A stretch of DNA of 28,189 bases from an uncultured Collinsella sp. (GCA_902470905.1 CABRIC010000021.1:1-28189); one strand, 5' to 3'; counted from the stretch's first letter, positions 1-6,046 are shown. The notes: generated by a model not told the origin, from the letters alone. Translations and numbers: made by a program.

Positions 1-9
1 CCCGCACCA
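1..9 (+). tRNA. 3' end of a tRNA cut by the window edge
   Basis: The first nine bases are the end of a tRNA acceptor strand plus CCA, followed at once by an intrinsic terminator. The same bases recur at 190-198, preceded by a T-arm-like GTCC, which supports the reading. The amino acid cannot be assigned because the anticodon lies outside the window. Confidence 0.55.
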
Positions 10-16
10 TTGATTG

Positions 17-46
17 AAAGAGCTCCCAGCAATGGGAGCTTTTTTG
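17..46 (+). terminator. tRNA terminator, first copy
   Basis: AGCTCCC (21-27) pairs with GGGAGCT (34-40) around a six-base loop and is followed by a run of T. It lies eight bases after the tRNA CCA. Confidence 0.85.
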
Positions 47-55
47 TTATGGGCC

Positions 56-180
56 CATCGCGGGGACTTGAACCTGCGAAGGAGCGAGCGCCAAGAAAAC
101 GCGGAGCGTTTTTAGCGAGCTGGCGAGGACGCCGGCAGGCGGCCGAAGCCGGTGCGAATCCGCGAAGCGGATACGCGGAC
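56..180. repeat. tRNA-linked palindromic element, copy A
   Basis: A GC-rich stretch between two copies of the same tRNA end and terminator. Its left edge holds GGACTTGAACC (64-74), the reverse complement of a tRNA T-arm. From 93 to 180 lies the 88-base core shared with copies at 5093-5180 and 5757-5844; copy A matches copy B at 77 of 88 positions without gaps. The core opens with AAAACGC-GGA-GCGTTTT, a perfect seven-pair hairpin, and ends with further GC-rich inverted repeats. A reading frame runs through copy A, but the copies do not share a frame, so it is probably non-coding. Confidence 0.8.
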
Positions 181-198
181 GTCCTTTTGCCCGCACCA
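181..198 (+). repeat. duplicated tRNA 3' end (fragment)
   Basis: GTCC (181-184) followed by an acceptor-like strand and CCA (196-198). Together with what follows it starts a 55-base exact direct repeat: 1-55 equals 190-244. The 5' part of the tRNA is absent, so this is a fragment and not a gene. Confidence 0.75.
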
Positions 199-205
199 TT
201 GATTG

Positions 206-235
206 AAAGAGCTCCCAGCAATGGGAGCTTTTTTG
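206..235 (+). terminator. tRNA terminator, second copy
   Basis: Exact duplicate of the hairpin and T-run at 17-46, carried along with the duplicated tRNA end. Confidence 0.8.
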
Positions 236-315
236 TTATGGGCCTCTTGTTGATGTCACGTTGCTGCTTCGTGCGGGTATCCTAGTGCCAACGTGTGCCT
301 ATCAGAGGAGAGACC

Positions 316-1254
316 ATGCTGTTGTCCGGTATCATCGCCGCCCTTACCAGCCTTTTGATTCCCATCATCATCCTGTTGCTGCTGCTTCCTAACGCCTGCT
401 ATGTCGTTGAACAACAGCATGCCGTGATCATCGAGCGTCTGGGCAAGTTTAACCGCATCGTCAACGCGGGCTTCCACATGAAGGTGCCCGTGATCGACCG
501 CAAGGCCGCCACGGTGAGTCTGCGCACCATGAAAAACGGTTTTGGCATCGACGTTAAGACCCAGGACAACGTGACCATCGGCCTTGAGGTCTCTGCTCAG
601 TACCACGTGAGCTATGACATGGGCGCCGGCCCGGCAGATTCGGGTATCTACAAGAGCTACTACATGCTGCAGGAGCCCGTCGACCAGATGCGTGACTTCA
701 TCACCGACGCCCTGCGCTCTTCGATCCCCGTCTACACACTCGATGAGGTCTTTGCCAAGAAGGATGACATCGCCAAGGATGTCAACGCTACCGTTTCCGA
801 GCAGATGGCCGCCTACGGCTTCACCCTCGTGTCGACGCTCATCACCAAAATCGCACTGCCGACCGAGGTTGAGAACTCCATGAACGACATCAACGCTGCC
901 CAGCGCAAGCGCGCTGCGGCACAGGAGCTCGCTGAGGCCGACCGCATCAAGCGCGTCACCGAGGCGACCGCCGAGGCCGAGGCAATGGAAAAGGCGGGCG
1001 AGGGCATCGCCAACCAGCGCAAGGCCATCGCGCTGGGTATCAAAGATTCGCTCGAGATCATCCAAGAGACGGGCGTCGGCAACGACGAGGCCAACCAGCT
1101 GTTCATGTTTACGCAGTGGTCCGAGATGATGACGGAGTTCGCTCGCACGGGTAAAACCTCGACGGTCGTGCTGCCGAGCGACTTTTCGCAGTCGGCCTCG
1201 ATGTTCGAGCAGATGCTGACCGCCAGCAAAGTTCAAAACGATTCGAAGGAGTAG
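316..1254 (+). CDS. SPFH/band 7 (stomatin-prohibitin) membrane protein
   Basis: This 312-residue protein belongs to the SPFH family of membrane scaffold proteins. Residues 4-26 are a strongly hydrophobic anchor rich in Ile and Leu. They are followed by the family's typical YVVEQQHAVIIERLGKF segment, a beta-rich band-7 domain (about 30-190), and an Ala/Glu-rich coiled coil (about 190-245) containing EATAEAEAMEKAGEG. Family members oligomerise at membranes and often work with proteases; the role here is inferred. The ATG at 316 is chosen over an in-frame GTG at 295 because AGAGGAG (304-310) sits five bases before it. rlmH follows after six bases, and its ribosome binding site overlaps this gene's end, so the two are probably co-transcribed. 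Confidence 0.88.
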   Translation: MLLSGIIAALTSLLIPIIILLLLLPNACYVVEQQHAVIIERLGKFNRIVNAGFHMKVPVIDRKAATVSLRTMKNGFGIDVKTQDNVTIGLEVSAQYHVSYDMGAGPADSGIYKSYYMLQEPVDQMRDFITDALRSSIPVYTLDEVFAKKDDIAKDVNATVSEQMAAYGFTLVSTLITKIALPTEVENSMNDINAAQRKRAAAQELAEADRIKRVTEATAEAEAMEKAGEGIANQRKAIALGIKDSLEIIQETGVGNDEANQLFMFTQWSEMMTEFARTGKTSTVVLPSDFSQSASMFEQMLTASKVQNDSKE

Positions 1255-1260
1255 ACGCGC

Positions 1261-1731
1261 GTGAAATACACCGTCGTTTGCGTCGGTAAGCTCAAGGAGC
1301 GCTTTTGGAAGGACGCGTGCGCTGAGTACACCAAGCGCCTAGGTGCCTATGCCAAGGTTGATATCCGCGAGGTGGCCGATATCGACCCGGCTAAGGCGGG
1401 CGGCGTGGATGCCGCGCGCGACAAGGAGGGGGCGGCAATTCTTGCTGCATTGCCGTCTCGAGCGCATGTGATCCTGCTGGCTATCGAGGGCAAGGAGCGT
1501 TCGAGTGAGGAGCTCTCGGCGCGGCTCGACGATCTTATGCTGCGAGGCAGCAGCGACATTGCCTTTGTAATCGGCGGTTCGGACGGCGTGAGTGATGAGG
1601 TACGCGCCCGCGCCGACGAGATGCTCAGCTTTGGACGCATTACCTTGCCGCATAACCTGGCGCGTGTGGTGCTGCTAGAGCAGATTTACCGTGCCTGCAA
1701 GATCAGCCGTGGCGAGCCGTATCACAAATAG
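1261..1731 (+). CDS. rlmH: 23S rRNA (pseudouridine-1915-N3)-methyltransferase RlmH
   Basis: RlmH is a SPOUT-class, SAM-dependent methyltransferase that modifies pseudouridine 1915 in helix 69 of 23S rRNA. The 156-residue length matches the family (E. coli 155). Recognisable blocks are KLKERFWKDACAEYTKRL near the N-terminus, LAIEGKERSSE in the middle, FVIGGSDGVS for SAM binding, and the highly conserved C-terminal stretch from LPHNLARVVLLEQIYRA to GEPYHK. The start is GTG, preceded by GAAGGAG (1245-1251), which runs into the stop codon of the SPFH gene. Confidence in the identity is very high. Confidence 0.97.
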   Translation: MKYTVVCVGKLKERFWKDACAEYTKRLGAYAKVDIREVADIDPAKAGGVDAARDKEGAAILAALPSRAHVILLAIEGKERSSEELSARLDDLMLRGSSDIAFVIGGSDGVSDEVRARADEMLSFGRITLPHNLARVVLLEQIYRACKISRGEPYHK

Positions 1732-1804
1732 GTCGGCAATACGAAACAATGGCGTGGGACAATACCTTTCGTTTTGAGGAATGTGTCTGAAAGGACTATG
1801 AGAT

Positions 1805-2575
1805 ATGAAGATTGGATTTGTCGGTTTTGGCAATATGGCGAGCGCTATGGCCGATGGCTGGATCGCTGCCGGTGTAGCTGCGAGCGACATGTGCGCCTGT
1901 GCGGGTCGCTACGACGCACTGGTTGAGCGCTGCGAGGCGCGCGGCATGGCCGCCTGCCACGATGCCGCCGAGGTTGTCGTCGCATCCGATATCGTGGTCG
2001 CTGCGGTCAAACCGTACATGATCGAGAAGGTATTCGCCCCGCTCAAGGATGCTCTTGCCAAAAAGGTCGTTCTGTCGGTTGCCTGGACCTGGGACAGTGT
2101 CAAGTGGGAGCAGGTCCTGCCGGGCGTCGCGCATATCTCGACGGTGCCCAACACGCCGGTTTCGGTGGGCGAGGGCGTCATCGCTTGCGAGAGGGCTTCC
2201 ACGCTTAGTGATGAGCAGAGCGCAGTGGTGCTTGATCTGCTTGGCAAGCTCGGTGCGGTGGTCGAGCTCGATACGAGCCTGCTGTTCGTGGGCGGCACGG
2301 TGGGTGGTTGCGCTCCGGCATTTGTCGCTATGGCAATCGAGGCCCTGGGCGATGCGGCGGTCAAGCATGGTATCCCGCGTGCCGATGCCTATCGCATTGT
2401 GAGCCAGATGGTGCTGGGTACGGCAAAGCTGCAGCTTTCAACTGGTCAGCATCCTGCGGCGATGAAGGATGCCGTATGCTCGCCCGGTGGCGCCACCATC
2501 AAGGGCGTCGTTGCGCTCGAGGACGCCGGCATGCGCAGTGCCCTGGTCAAGGCAATCGACGCAACTCTCCAGTAA
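1805..2575 (+). CDS. proC: pyrroline-5-carboxylate reductase
   Basis: ProC carries out the last step of proline synthesis, the NAD(P)H-dependent reduction of 1-pyrroline-5-carboxylate. The 256-residue protein begins with the Rossmann motif MKIGFVGFGNMASAMADGW. It keeps the middle block HISTVPNTPVSVGEG and ends with a C-terminal dimerisation domain that includes SPGGATIKGVVALEDAGMRSA, the family signature. The ATG at 1805 has AAAGGA (1790-1795) upstream. A second ATG at 1798 is in another frame. The gene is preceded by 73 bases and ends in a clear terminator, so it is probably a single transcription unit. It converges with the small membrane protein at 2733-2906. Confidence 0.96.
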   Translation: MKIGFVGFGNMASAMADGWIAAGVAASDMCACAGRYDALVERCEARGMAACHDAAEVVVASDIVVAAVKPYMIEKVFAPLKDALAKKVVLSVAWTWDSVKWEQVLPGVAHISTVPNTPVSVGEGVIACERASTLSDEQSAVVLDLLGKLGAVVELDTSLLFVGGTVGGCAPAFVAMAIEALGDAAVKHGIPRADAYRIVSQMVLGTAKLQLSTGQHPAAMKDAVCSPGGATIKGVVALEDAGMRSALVKAIDATLQ

Positions 2576-2615
2576 AACCTGCCATTTTGGGACAGGGTTA
2601 TTTTGGCAGGTTTTT
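2574..2615 (+). terminator. terminator of proC
   Basis: AAAACCTGCCA (2574-2584) pairs with TGGCAGGTTTT (2604-2614), and the T-run continues to 2615. The left arm overlaps the proC stop codon. Confidence 0.8.
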
Positions 2616-2640
2616 CCTGCGGTTTTGTCGTATGTGCGAA

Positions 2641-2681
2641 AAGCGCCCCGCAACCGGATCGTTACCGGTTGCGGGGCGCTT
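2641..2681 (-). terminator. 17-bp perfect hairpin between convergent genes
   Basis: A perfect 17-base inverted repeat (2641-2657 and 2665-2681) with a seven-base loop. On the minus strand the stem is followed by TTTTC, so it could act as a second terminator for the minus-strand gene at 2733-2906. On the plus strand there is no T-run. Confidence 0.5.
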
Positions 2682-2704
2682 GCGTTTGCCCAGATAAAAC
2701 CGAC

Positions 2705-2735
2705 CAAAATAAACCTGGCCCTTTTTGGCAGGTTA
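2705..2735 (-). terminator. terminator of the minus-strand small membrane protein
   Basis: AACCTGGCC (2712-2720) and GGCAGGTT (2727-2734) form a stem with one bulged base. Read on the minus strand it is followed by TTTATTTT. It overlaps the stop codon of the gene at 2733-2906. Confidence 0.5.
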
Positions 2736-2906
2736 GTCCCAGAAGCTGTCTTCCTCATCCTCGGACTTGGGCCCGCGGTCGACGTACATCTTATGGGTGC
2801 GCTTCTCCATTACAAAGGCAAGAATCGCAAATAACAGGATGCCGCCGGCGAAAAGGATGGCAAAACCGGTGCGGGTGCCAAACAAAAAGGAAAAAACTGC
2901 GTCCAT
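2733..2906 (-). CDS. 57-residue single-pass membrane protein, unknown function
   Basis: A short minus-strand gene, clear on its own signals. The ATG (2904-2906) has AGAAGG about seven bases upstream. The protein has a short N-terminus (MDAVFSFLFGTRTG), one hydrophobic segment at about residues 15-33 (FAILFAGGILLFAILAFVM), then a basic patch (EKRTHK) and an acidic, aromatic tail ending in SEDEEDSFWD. The positive patch after the membrane segment suggests that the tail is cytoplasmic. It is divergent from serS and convergent with proC. I do not recognise a functional family. Strong start signals, a terminator-like stem at the stop and a plausible membrane topology make it a real gene in my judgement. 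Confidence 0.72.
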   Translation of the reverse strand: MDAVFSFLFGTRTGFAILFAGGILLFAILAFVMEKRTHKMYVDRGPKSEDEEDSFWD

Positions 2907-2949
2907 TGGGTGCCTTCTTGCGTAGTTGAGTTGGGTCGTAAACGCTCAT

Positions 2950-2988
2950 AAGTATATACTTGCCCATACATGTACAAGGTTGCAACCT
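2950..2988. promoter_or_regulatory. palindromes in the divergent promoter region
   Basis: Two perfect 12-base palindromes, AAGTATATACTT (2950-2961) and AGGTTGCAACCT (2977-2988), lie between serS and the divergent small gene, with TACATGTA (2967-2974) between them. The first contains TATACT on both strands, so it could hold overlapping -10 boxes for both genes. The second looks like an operator. No regulator is identified. Confidence 0.4.
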
Positions 2989-3017
2989 AAATGGAATGTA
3001 TATCGCCGGAGGATCTA

Positions 3018-4301
3018 ATGCTTGATATCAAGTTTGTTCGCGAGAACCCCGATGCCATCGATGTCGCCATGGCTAACCGCCAGACGTCTTGGGATCGCGA
3101 GAAGTTCTTTGAGCTCGACGACGAGCGCCGTGCCGTCATCACCGAGGTCGAGGAGCTCCAGGCTACGCGCAATGCCGAGTCCAAGAAGATCGGCGCCCTG
3201 ATGAAGGAGGGCAAGAAGGACGAGGCCGAGGCCGCCAAGGAGGCCGTGCGCGCCGTCAACGAGAAGATTGACGGTCTGGCCGAGCGTCGTACCGCCCTCG
3301 AGCAGGAGCAGTACGACTTCATGGCTCACCTGCCCAACATTCCTTGCGAGGCCACGCCGTACGGTAAGGACGAGGACGAGAACATCGAGCGTCGCCGCTG
3401 GGGCACCCCGCGCGAGTTCGACTTCGACTTTAAGCCGCACTGGGATTTGGGCACCGATCTTGACATCCTCGACTTCGAGCGTGGCAACAAGCTCTCCGGC
3501 AGCCGCTTTACCGTTCTCGGTGGCGCCGGTGCCCGCCTGGAGCGTGCCCTCATCAACTTCTTCCTCGATACGCACACCAGCCGTGGCTTCAAGGAGTGGT
3601 GGCCGCCCATCGTCGTCAAGCGTCAGACCATGTTCGGTACGGGCCAGCTGCCCAAGTTCGAGGACGACGCCTATCACGTCTCGGGTGACAACTTCCTGAT
3701 CCCCACCGCCGAGGTCGTGCTCACCAACCTGCACGCCGGCGAGGTCCTCGATGCCGACACCCTGCCGCGCCGCTACACCGCCTTCACCCCCTGCTTCCGT
3801 GAGGAGGCCGGTTCCGCCGGTCGCGACACCCGCGGCATCATCCGTCAGCACGAGTTCGACAAGGTCGAGATGGTCAAGTTCGCTAAGCCGGAGGAGTCCG
3901 ACGATGAGCTCGAGAGCATGACCGCCGAGGCCGAGTACCTGCTGCAGCAGCTGGGCCTTCCGTATCGCGTGATTAGCCTGTGCACCGGCGACTTGGGCTT
4001 CTCTGCCCGTCAGACCTACGACATCGAGGTCTGGCTGCCGAGCTACAACGCCTACAAGGAGATCAGCTCCTGCTCCAACTGCGGTGACTTCCAGGCTCGC
4101 CGCGCCAACATCAAGTATCGCGACCCCGAGAACTTCAAGGGTTCGCGCTACCTGCACACTCTCAACGGTTCCGGCCTGCCGGCCGGCCGCACCATGGCCG
4201 CCATTCTGGAGAACTACCAGAACGCCGACGGCACCATCACGATTCCCGAGGTTCTGCGTCCTTACATGGGCGGCCTCGAGAAGATTGAGCCGGTCGCGTA
4301 A
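3018..4301 (+). CDS. serS: seryl-tRNA synthetase
   Basis: SerRS charges tRNA-Ser (and tRNA-Sec where present) with serine in the cytoplasm. The 427-residue protein starts MLDIKFVRENPDAIDVAM. It has the family's long antiparallel coiled-coil arm (about residues 30-100, Lys/Glu-rich), then the class II catalytic core. Motif 2 is at about 255-280 (CFREEAGSAGRDTRG) and motif 3 at about 383-400 (GSGLPAGRTMAAILENYQ). The ATG at 3018 is preferred over one at 2991 because CGGAGG lies upstream of it and because family members begin with this sequence. The leader is too short for a T-box riboswitch. A terminator follows 23 bases after the stop. Confidence 0.97.
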   Translation: MLDIKFVRENPDAIDVAMANRQTSWDREKFFELDDERRAVITEVEELQATRNAESKKIGALMKEGKKDEAEAAKEAVRAVNEKIDGLAERRTALEQEQYDFMAHLPNIPCEATPYGKDEDENIERRRWGTPREFDFDFKPHWDLGTDLDILDFERGNKLSGSRFTVLGGAGARLERALINFFLDTHTSRGFKEWWPPIVVKRQTMFGTGQLPKFEDDAYHVSGDNFLIPTAEVVLTNLHAGEVLDADTLPRRYTAFTPCFREEAGSAGRDTRGIIRQHEFDKVEMVKFAKPEESDDELESMTAEAEYLLQQLGLPYRVISLCTGDLGFSARQTYDIEVWLPSYNAYKEISSCSNCGDFQARRANIKYRDPENFKGSRYLHTLNGSGLPAGRTMAAILENYQNADGTITIPEVLRPYMGGLEKIEPVA

Positions 4302-4323
4302 CTTGGCTGCATAGGGGATATGC

Positions 4324-4353
4324 AAGGGCGCTCCTTCGGGGGCGCCCTATTTC
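4324..4353 (+). terminator. terminator of serS
   Basis: AGGGCGCTCC (4325-4334), a TTCG tetraloop and GGGGCGCCCT (4339-4348) form a ten-pair stem with one G-T wobble. A short T-rich tail follows. Confidence 0.8.
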
Positions 4354-4474
4354 GTACGCAGGTCCATACCATGCCGTGCGGACAGCTCAATAGAAAACAC
4401 ACGAACAACTGTTCTGTATACAGCCATCTACCTGCTATGCTTTTGCTAAATAAGAGCGAGAGAAAGGGGACGCG

Positions 4475-4852
4475 ATGGAGCTGTTTGATGATCGGGTGGT
4501 TTTGTTTGAGAGCGACGAGGGCGGGGAGTACCTGCTTGTAACGTGTGAGCCGTCTGGCATGGGCGGCCTGGTGGTTCGGCAGACGAGTGAGGGTCCGTTG
4601 ACACAATGGTGCTTTGAGGAGTCGCCGCATGTGGTCGAGACCTTTGTGACGCACGAGGGACTTGTGGCGCTGGAGCACTTCTATGGAGTTGGGACTTCCA
4701 ACCAGGTCGCGCGCATGCTGAGCATCTCGTTTGCCGATTATGATTGTGCCCAGCGGGTGAGATCGCTCCTGAGGGAACTTGATGCCAAGTTCGACGTGAT
4801 CGAAAAGCCAATCGATCGTACGGGGAACAGCGGTATATGCGGAGCAGCATGA
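4475..4852 (+). CDS. 125-residue protein of unknown function
   Basis: A small acidic soluble protein with no membrane segment and no signal peptide. The start ATG is well supported by AAAGGGGA just upstream. Visible features are an alternating hydrophobic N-terminal half (MELFDDRVVLFESDEGGEYLLV) suggesting beta strands, a central region with CFEESPHVVETFVTHEGL, and a C-terminal half that looks helical (DYDCAQRVRSLLRELDAKFDV). It sits alone between the serS terminator and the tRNA-Arg array, in the same orientation. I recognise no domain. Base composition and codon use look like those of its neighbours. Confidence 0.7.
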   Translation: MELFDDRVVLFESDEGGEYLLVTCEPSGMGGLVVRQTSEGPLTQWCFEESPHVVETFVTHEGLVALEHFYGVGTSNQVARMLSISFADYDCAQRVRSLLRELDAKFDVIEKPIDRTGNSGICGAA

Positions 4853-4888
4853 CAAAACTGCGTTCCACAAAAAAGTTTGAGATTGTGC

Positions 4889-4917
4889 TTGACTCCAATA
4901 AGCTAAAGTGGTTTTAT
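4889..4917 (+). promoter_or_regulatory. promoter of tRNA-Arg copy 1
   Basis: TTGACT (4889-4894), a 17-base spacer and TTTTAT (4912-4917), with 12 bases to the tRNA 5' end. The geometry is the same as at the two other tRNA-Arg copies. Confidence 0.65.
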
Positions 4918-4929
4918 ATGTCTTGCGCT

Positions 4930-5006
4930 GCGGCGTTACCTCAGCTGGATAGAGGGTCTGACTACGAATCAGAACGTCATAGGTTCGAATCCTATACGCC
5001 GCACCA
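4930..5006 (+). tRNA. tRNA-Arg(ACG), copy 1
   Basis: A 77-base cloverleaf with encoded CCA. The acceptor stem is GCGGCGT/ACGCCGC. The anticodon arm is TCTGA-CTACGAA-TCAGA with anticodon ACG, normally edited to inosine so that it reads CGU, CGC and CGA. The T-loop is TTCGAAT. It is identical to the copies at 5361 and 5594. Confidence 0.97.
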
Positions 5007-5017
5007 ATTGAAATCGA

Positions 5018-5046
5018 AAGCCTCCGGCAACGGGGGCTTTTCTTTT
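5018..5046 (+). terminator. terminator of tRNA-Arg copy 1
   Basis: AAGCCTCCG and CGGGGGCTT form a stem around a short loop (one G-T wobble), followed by TTTTCTTTT. Confidence 0.85.
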
Positions 5047-5177
5047 ACGTCGGCACTGCATGGATTCGAACCTCGGTCGAGGCGCGGGCGTAAAGAAAAC
5101 GCGGAGCGTTTTTAGCCCGCGGGCGAGCACGCCGGAAGGCGGGCGGAGCCGGTGCGGATCCGCGCAGCGGATGCGCG
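5047..5177. repeat. tRNA-linked palindromic element, copy B
   Basis: Same architecture as the copy at 56-180. An inverted T-arm, GGATTCGAACC (5062-5072), lies at the left edge. The 88-base core spans 5093-5180. Its right end runs directly into a duplicated tRNA-Arg 3' end. The perfect hairpin AAAACGC-GGA-GCGTTTT is nested inside GCGGGC/GCCCGC arms (about 5085-5122). The core differs from copy C at 6 of 88 positions. An in-frame TAG interrupts the reading frame that is open in copy C, which argues against coding. Confidence 0.82.
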
Positions 5178-5197
5178 GAATCCTATACGCCGCACCA
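5178..5197 (+). repeat. duplicated tRNA-Arg 3' end
   Basis: Twenty bases identical to the last 20 bases of tRNA-Arg, including CCA (5195-5197). The rest of the tRNA is missing. It resembles the attR-side tRNA fragment left by elements that integrate into tRNA 3' ends. Confidence 0.85.
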
Positions 5198-5207
5198 ATC
5201 GAACTTA

Positions 5208-5236
5208 AAGCCTCCGGCAACGGGGGCTTTTCTTTT
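5208..5236 (+). terminator. duplicated tRNA-Arg terminator
   Basis: Same hairpin and T-tract as at 5018-5046, duplicated with the tRNA end. Confidence 0.75.
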
Positions 5237-5290
5237 ATGGCAACACCGCATGGATTCGAATCTCAGTCGAGGCGCGAGCGTCTTAATCAT
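5237..5290. repeat. inverted T-arm remnant after duplicated terminator
   Basis: GGATTCGAATC (5252-5262) within a 40-base stretch resembling the left edge of the element copies (shared GCATGGATTCGAA and GTCGAGGCGCG). The 88-base core does not follow; AT-rich sequence starts soon after. Confidence 0.6.
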
Positions 5291-5319
5291 CACTTCGTAA
5301 AATTTTTCCAAATTGTCGC

Positions 5320-5348
5320 TTGACCCATCGAGGGGTCACGTGCATAAT
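5320..5348 (+). promoter_or_regulatory. promoter of tRNA-Arg copy 2
   Basis: TTGACC (5320-5325), a 17-base spacer, CATAAT (5343-5348), with 12 bases to the tRNA start. Confidence 0.8.
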
Positions 5349-5360
5349 AATCCGTGCGTT

Positions 5361-5437
5361 GCGGCGTTACCTCAGCTGGATAGAGGGTCTGACTACGAAT
5401 CAGAACGTCATAGGTTCGAATCCTATACGCCGCACCA
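5361..5437 (+). tRNA. tRNA-Arg(ACG), copy 2
   Basis: Identical in sequence to the copies at 4930 and 5594, with anticodon ACG and encoded CCA. Unlike them it is not followed by the palindromic element or by a duplicated 3' end. Confidence 0.97.
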
Positions 5438-5447
5438 ATTGAGTTTT

Positions 5448-5473
5448 AAGCCTCCGGAAACGGGGGCTTTTTT
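5448..5473 (+). terminator. terminator of tRNA-Arg copy 2
   Basis: AAGCCTCCG, a loop with GAAA in place of GCAA, and CGGGGGCTT, followed by seven T. Confidence 0.8.
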
Positions 5474-5552
5474 ATATCACGATGCGTCGAGGATCGCATC
5501 AAGTGATTAAAATGAGTAAAAATCAAATTCAATAACTTTTTTTGAAAAACGC
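5474..5552. other. AT-rich spacer
   Basis: An AT-rich spacer between tRNA-Arg copies 2 and 3. It contains a small hairpin, GATGCG (5481-5486) with CGCATC (5495-5500), around GTCGAGG, possibly a decayed trace of the element's left edge. I see no gene. Confidence 0.4.
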
Positions 5553-5581
5553 TTGACCTTTATTCAGTCCATGTGCATAAT
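5553..5581 (+). promoter_or_regulatory. promoter of tRNA-Arg copy 3
   Basis: TTGACC (5553-5558), a 17-base spacer, CATAAT (5576-5581), with 12 bases to the tRNA start; both hexamers are identical to those of copy 2. Confidence 0.8.
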
Positions 5582-5593
5582 AATCAACAAGTC

Positions 5594-5670
5594 GCGGCGT
5601 TACCTCAGCTGGATAGAGGGTCTGACTACGAATCAGAACGTCATAGGTTCGAATCCTATACGCCGCACCA
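5594..5670 (+). tRNA. tRNA-Arg(ACG), copy 3
   Basis: The third identical 77-base tRNA-Arg(ACG). Together with its terminator, element, duplicated 3' end and second terminator it repeats the arrangement at 4930-5236. Confidence 0.97.
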
Positions 5671-5679
5671 ATTGAAATC

Positions 5680-5710
5680 GAAAGCCTCCGGCAACGGGGG
5701 CTTTTCTTTT
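5680..5710 (+). terminator. terminator of tRNA-Arg copy 3
   Basis: Same AAGCCTCCG/CGGGGGCTT stem and TTTTCTTTT tail as copy 1. Confidence 0.85.
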
Positions 5711-5841
5711 ACGTCGGCACTGCATGGATTCGAACCTCGGTCGAGGCGCGGGCGTAAAGAAAACGCGGAGCGTTTTCAGCCCGCGGGCGAGCGCGCCGGC
5801 AGGCGGGCGAAGCCGATGCGGATCCGCGAAGCGGATGCGCG
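5711..5841. repeat. tRNA-linked palindromic element, copy C
   Basis: An inverted T-arm GGATTCGAACC (5726-5736), then the 88-base core at 5757-5844, then the duplicated tRNA-Arg 3' end. It differs from copy B at six core positions and from copy A at eleven. The copies hold their length exactly while changing bases, as expected for a structured element. Confidence 0.82.
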
Positions 5842-5861
5842 GAATCCTATACGCCGCACCA
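5842..5861 (+). repeat. duplicated tRNA-Arg 3' end
   Basis: The same 20-base tRNA-Arg 3' end as at 5178-5197, with CCA at 5859-5861. It is a fragment, not a gene. Confidence 0.85.
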
Positions 5862-5870
5862 ATTGAACTT

Positions 5871-5900
5871 GAAGCCTCCGGCAACGGGGGCTTTTCTTTT
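5871..5900 (+). terminator. duplicated tRNA-Arg terminator
   Basis: AAGCCTCCG/CGGGGGCTT stem with a TTTTCTTTT tail, duplicated with the tRNA end. Confidence 0.75.
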
Positions 5901-5955
5901 ATGTCGCCGCTGCATGGATTCGAACCTCGGTCGAGGCGCGGGCGTGAAGCGGACG
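5901..5955. repeat. inverted T-arm remnant before the 813-residue gene
   Basis: GGATTCGAACC (5916-5926) and GTCGAGGCGCGGGCG match the left edge of element copies B and C, but the sequence diverges after GGCGTGAAG. It is a left edge without its core. Confidence 0.65.
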
Positions 5956-5990
5956 ATTTCTTATCGACTCGTGTAAGATTCCGAGTAGAT

Positions 5991-6009
5991 GTCGCGACTT
6001 ATTCGCGAC
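5991..6009. promoter_or_regulatory. inverted repeat upstream of the 813-residue gene
   Basis: GTCGCGA (5991-5997) and TCGCGAC (6003-6009), a perfect seven-base inverted repeat with a five-base centre, 38 bases before the start codon. It could be an operator or a leader hairpin. Confidence 0.35.
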
Positions 6010-6046
6010 CACTCCTTCTTCAAGCGACCGATCAGGGTGATACTTC

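Noticed and set aside
10..285. Plus-strand open frame through element A, and similar frames at 4837-5115 and 5573-5866
   Set aside because: They run through tRNA ends and terminators. The frame differs between element copies, and copy B has an internal stop, so coding is not supported.
2907..3017. T-box riboswitch before serS
   Set aside because: The gap is only 111 bases and shared with a divergent gene; no T-box sequence or terminator is present.
4969..5220. Minus-strand open frame across tRNA-Arg and element B (and its twin at 5633-5884)
   Set aside because: It is translated from the antisense of a tRNA, terminator and palindromic core, and ends in the common false peptide RRIGFEPMTF. 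Twin similarity only reflects the duplicated cassette.
4930..5670. CRISPR-like periodic repeats
   Set aside because: The repeats are complete tRNA genes and their terminators with irregular spacing; no spacers and no cas genes.
1..6046. Integrated genomic island or prophage at the tRNA loci
   Set aside because: The tRNA end duplications look like attachment sites, but the inserts are about 130 bases and no integrase, excisionase or phage gene is in the window.
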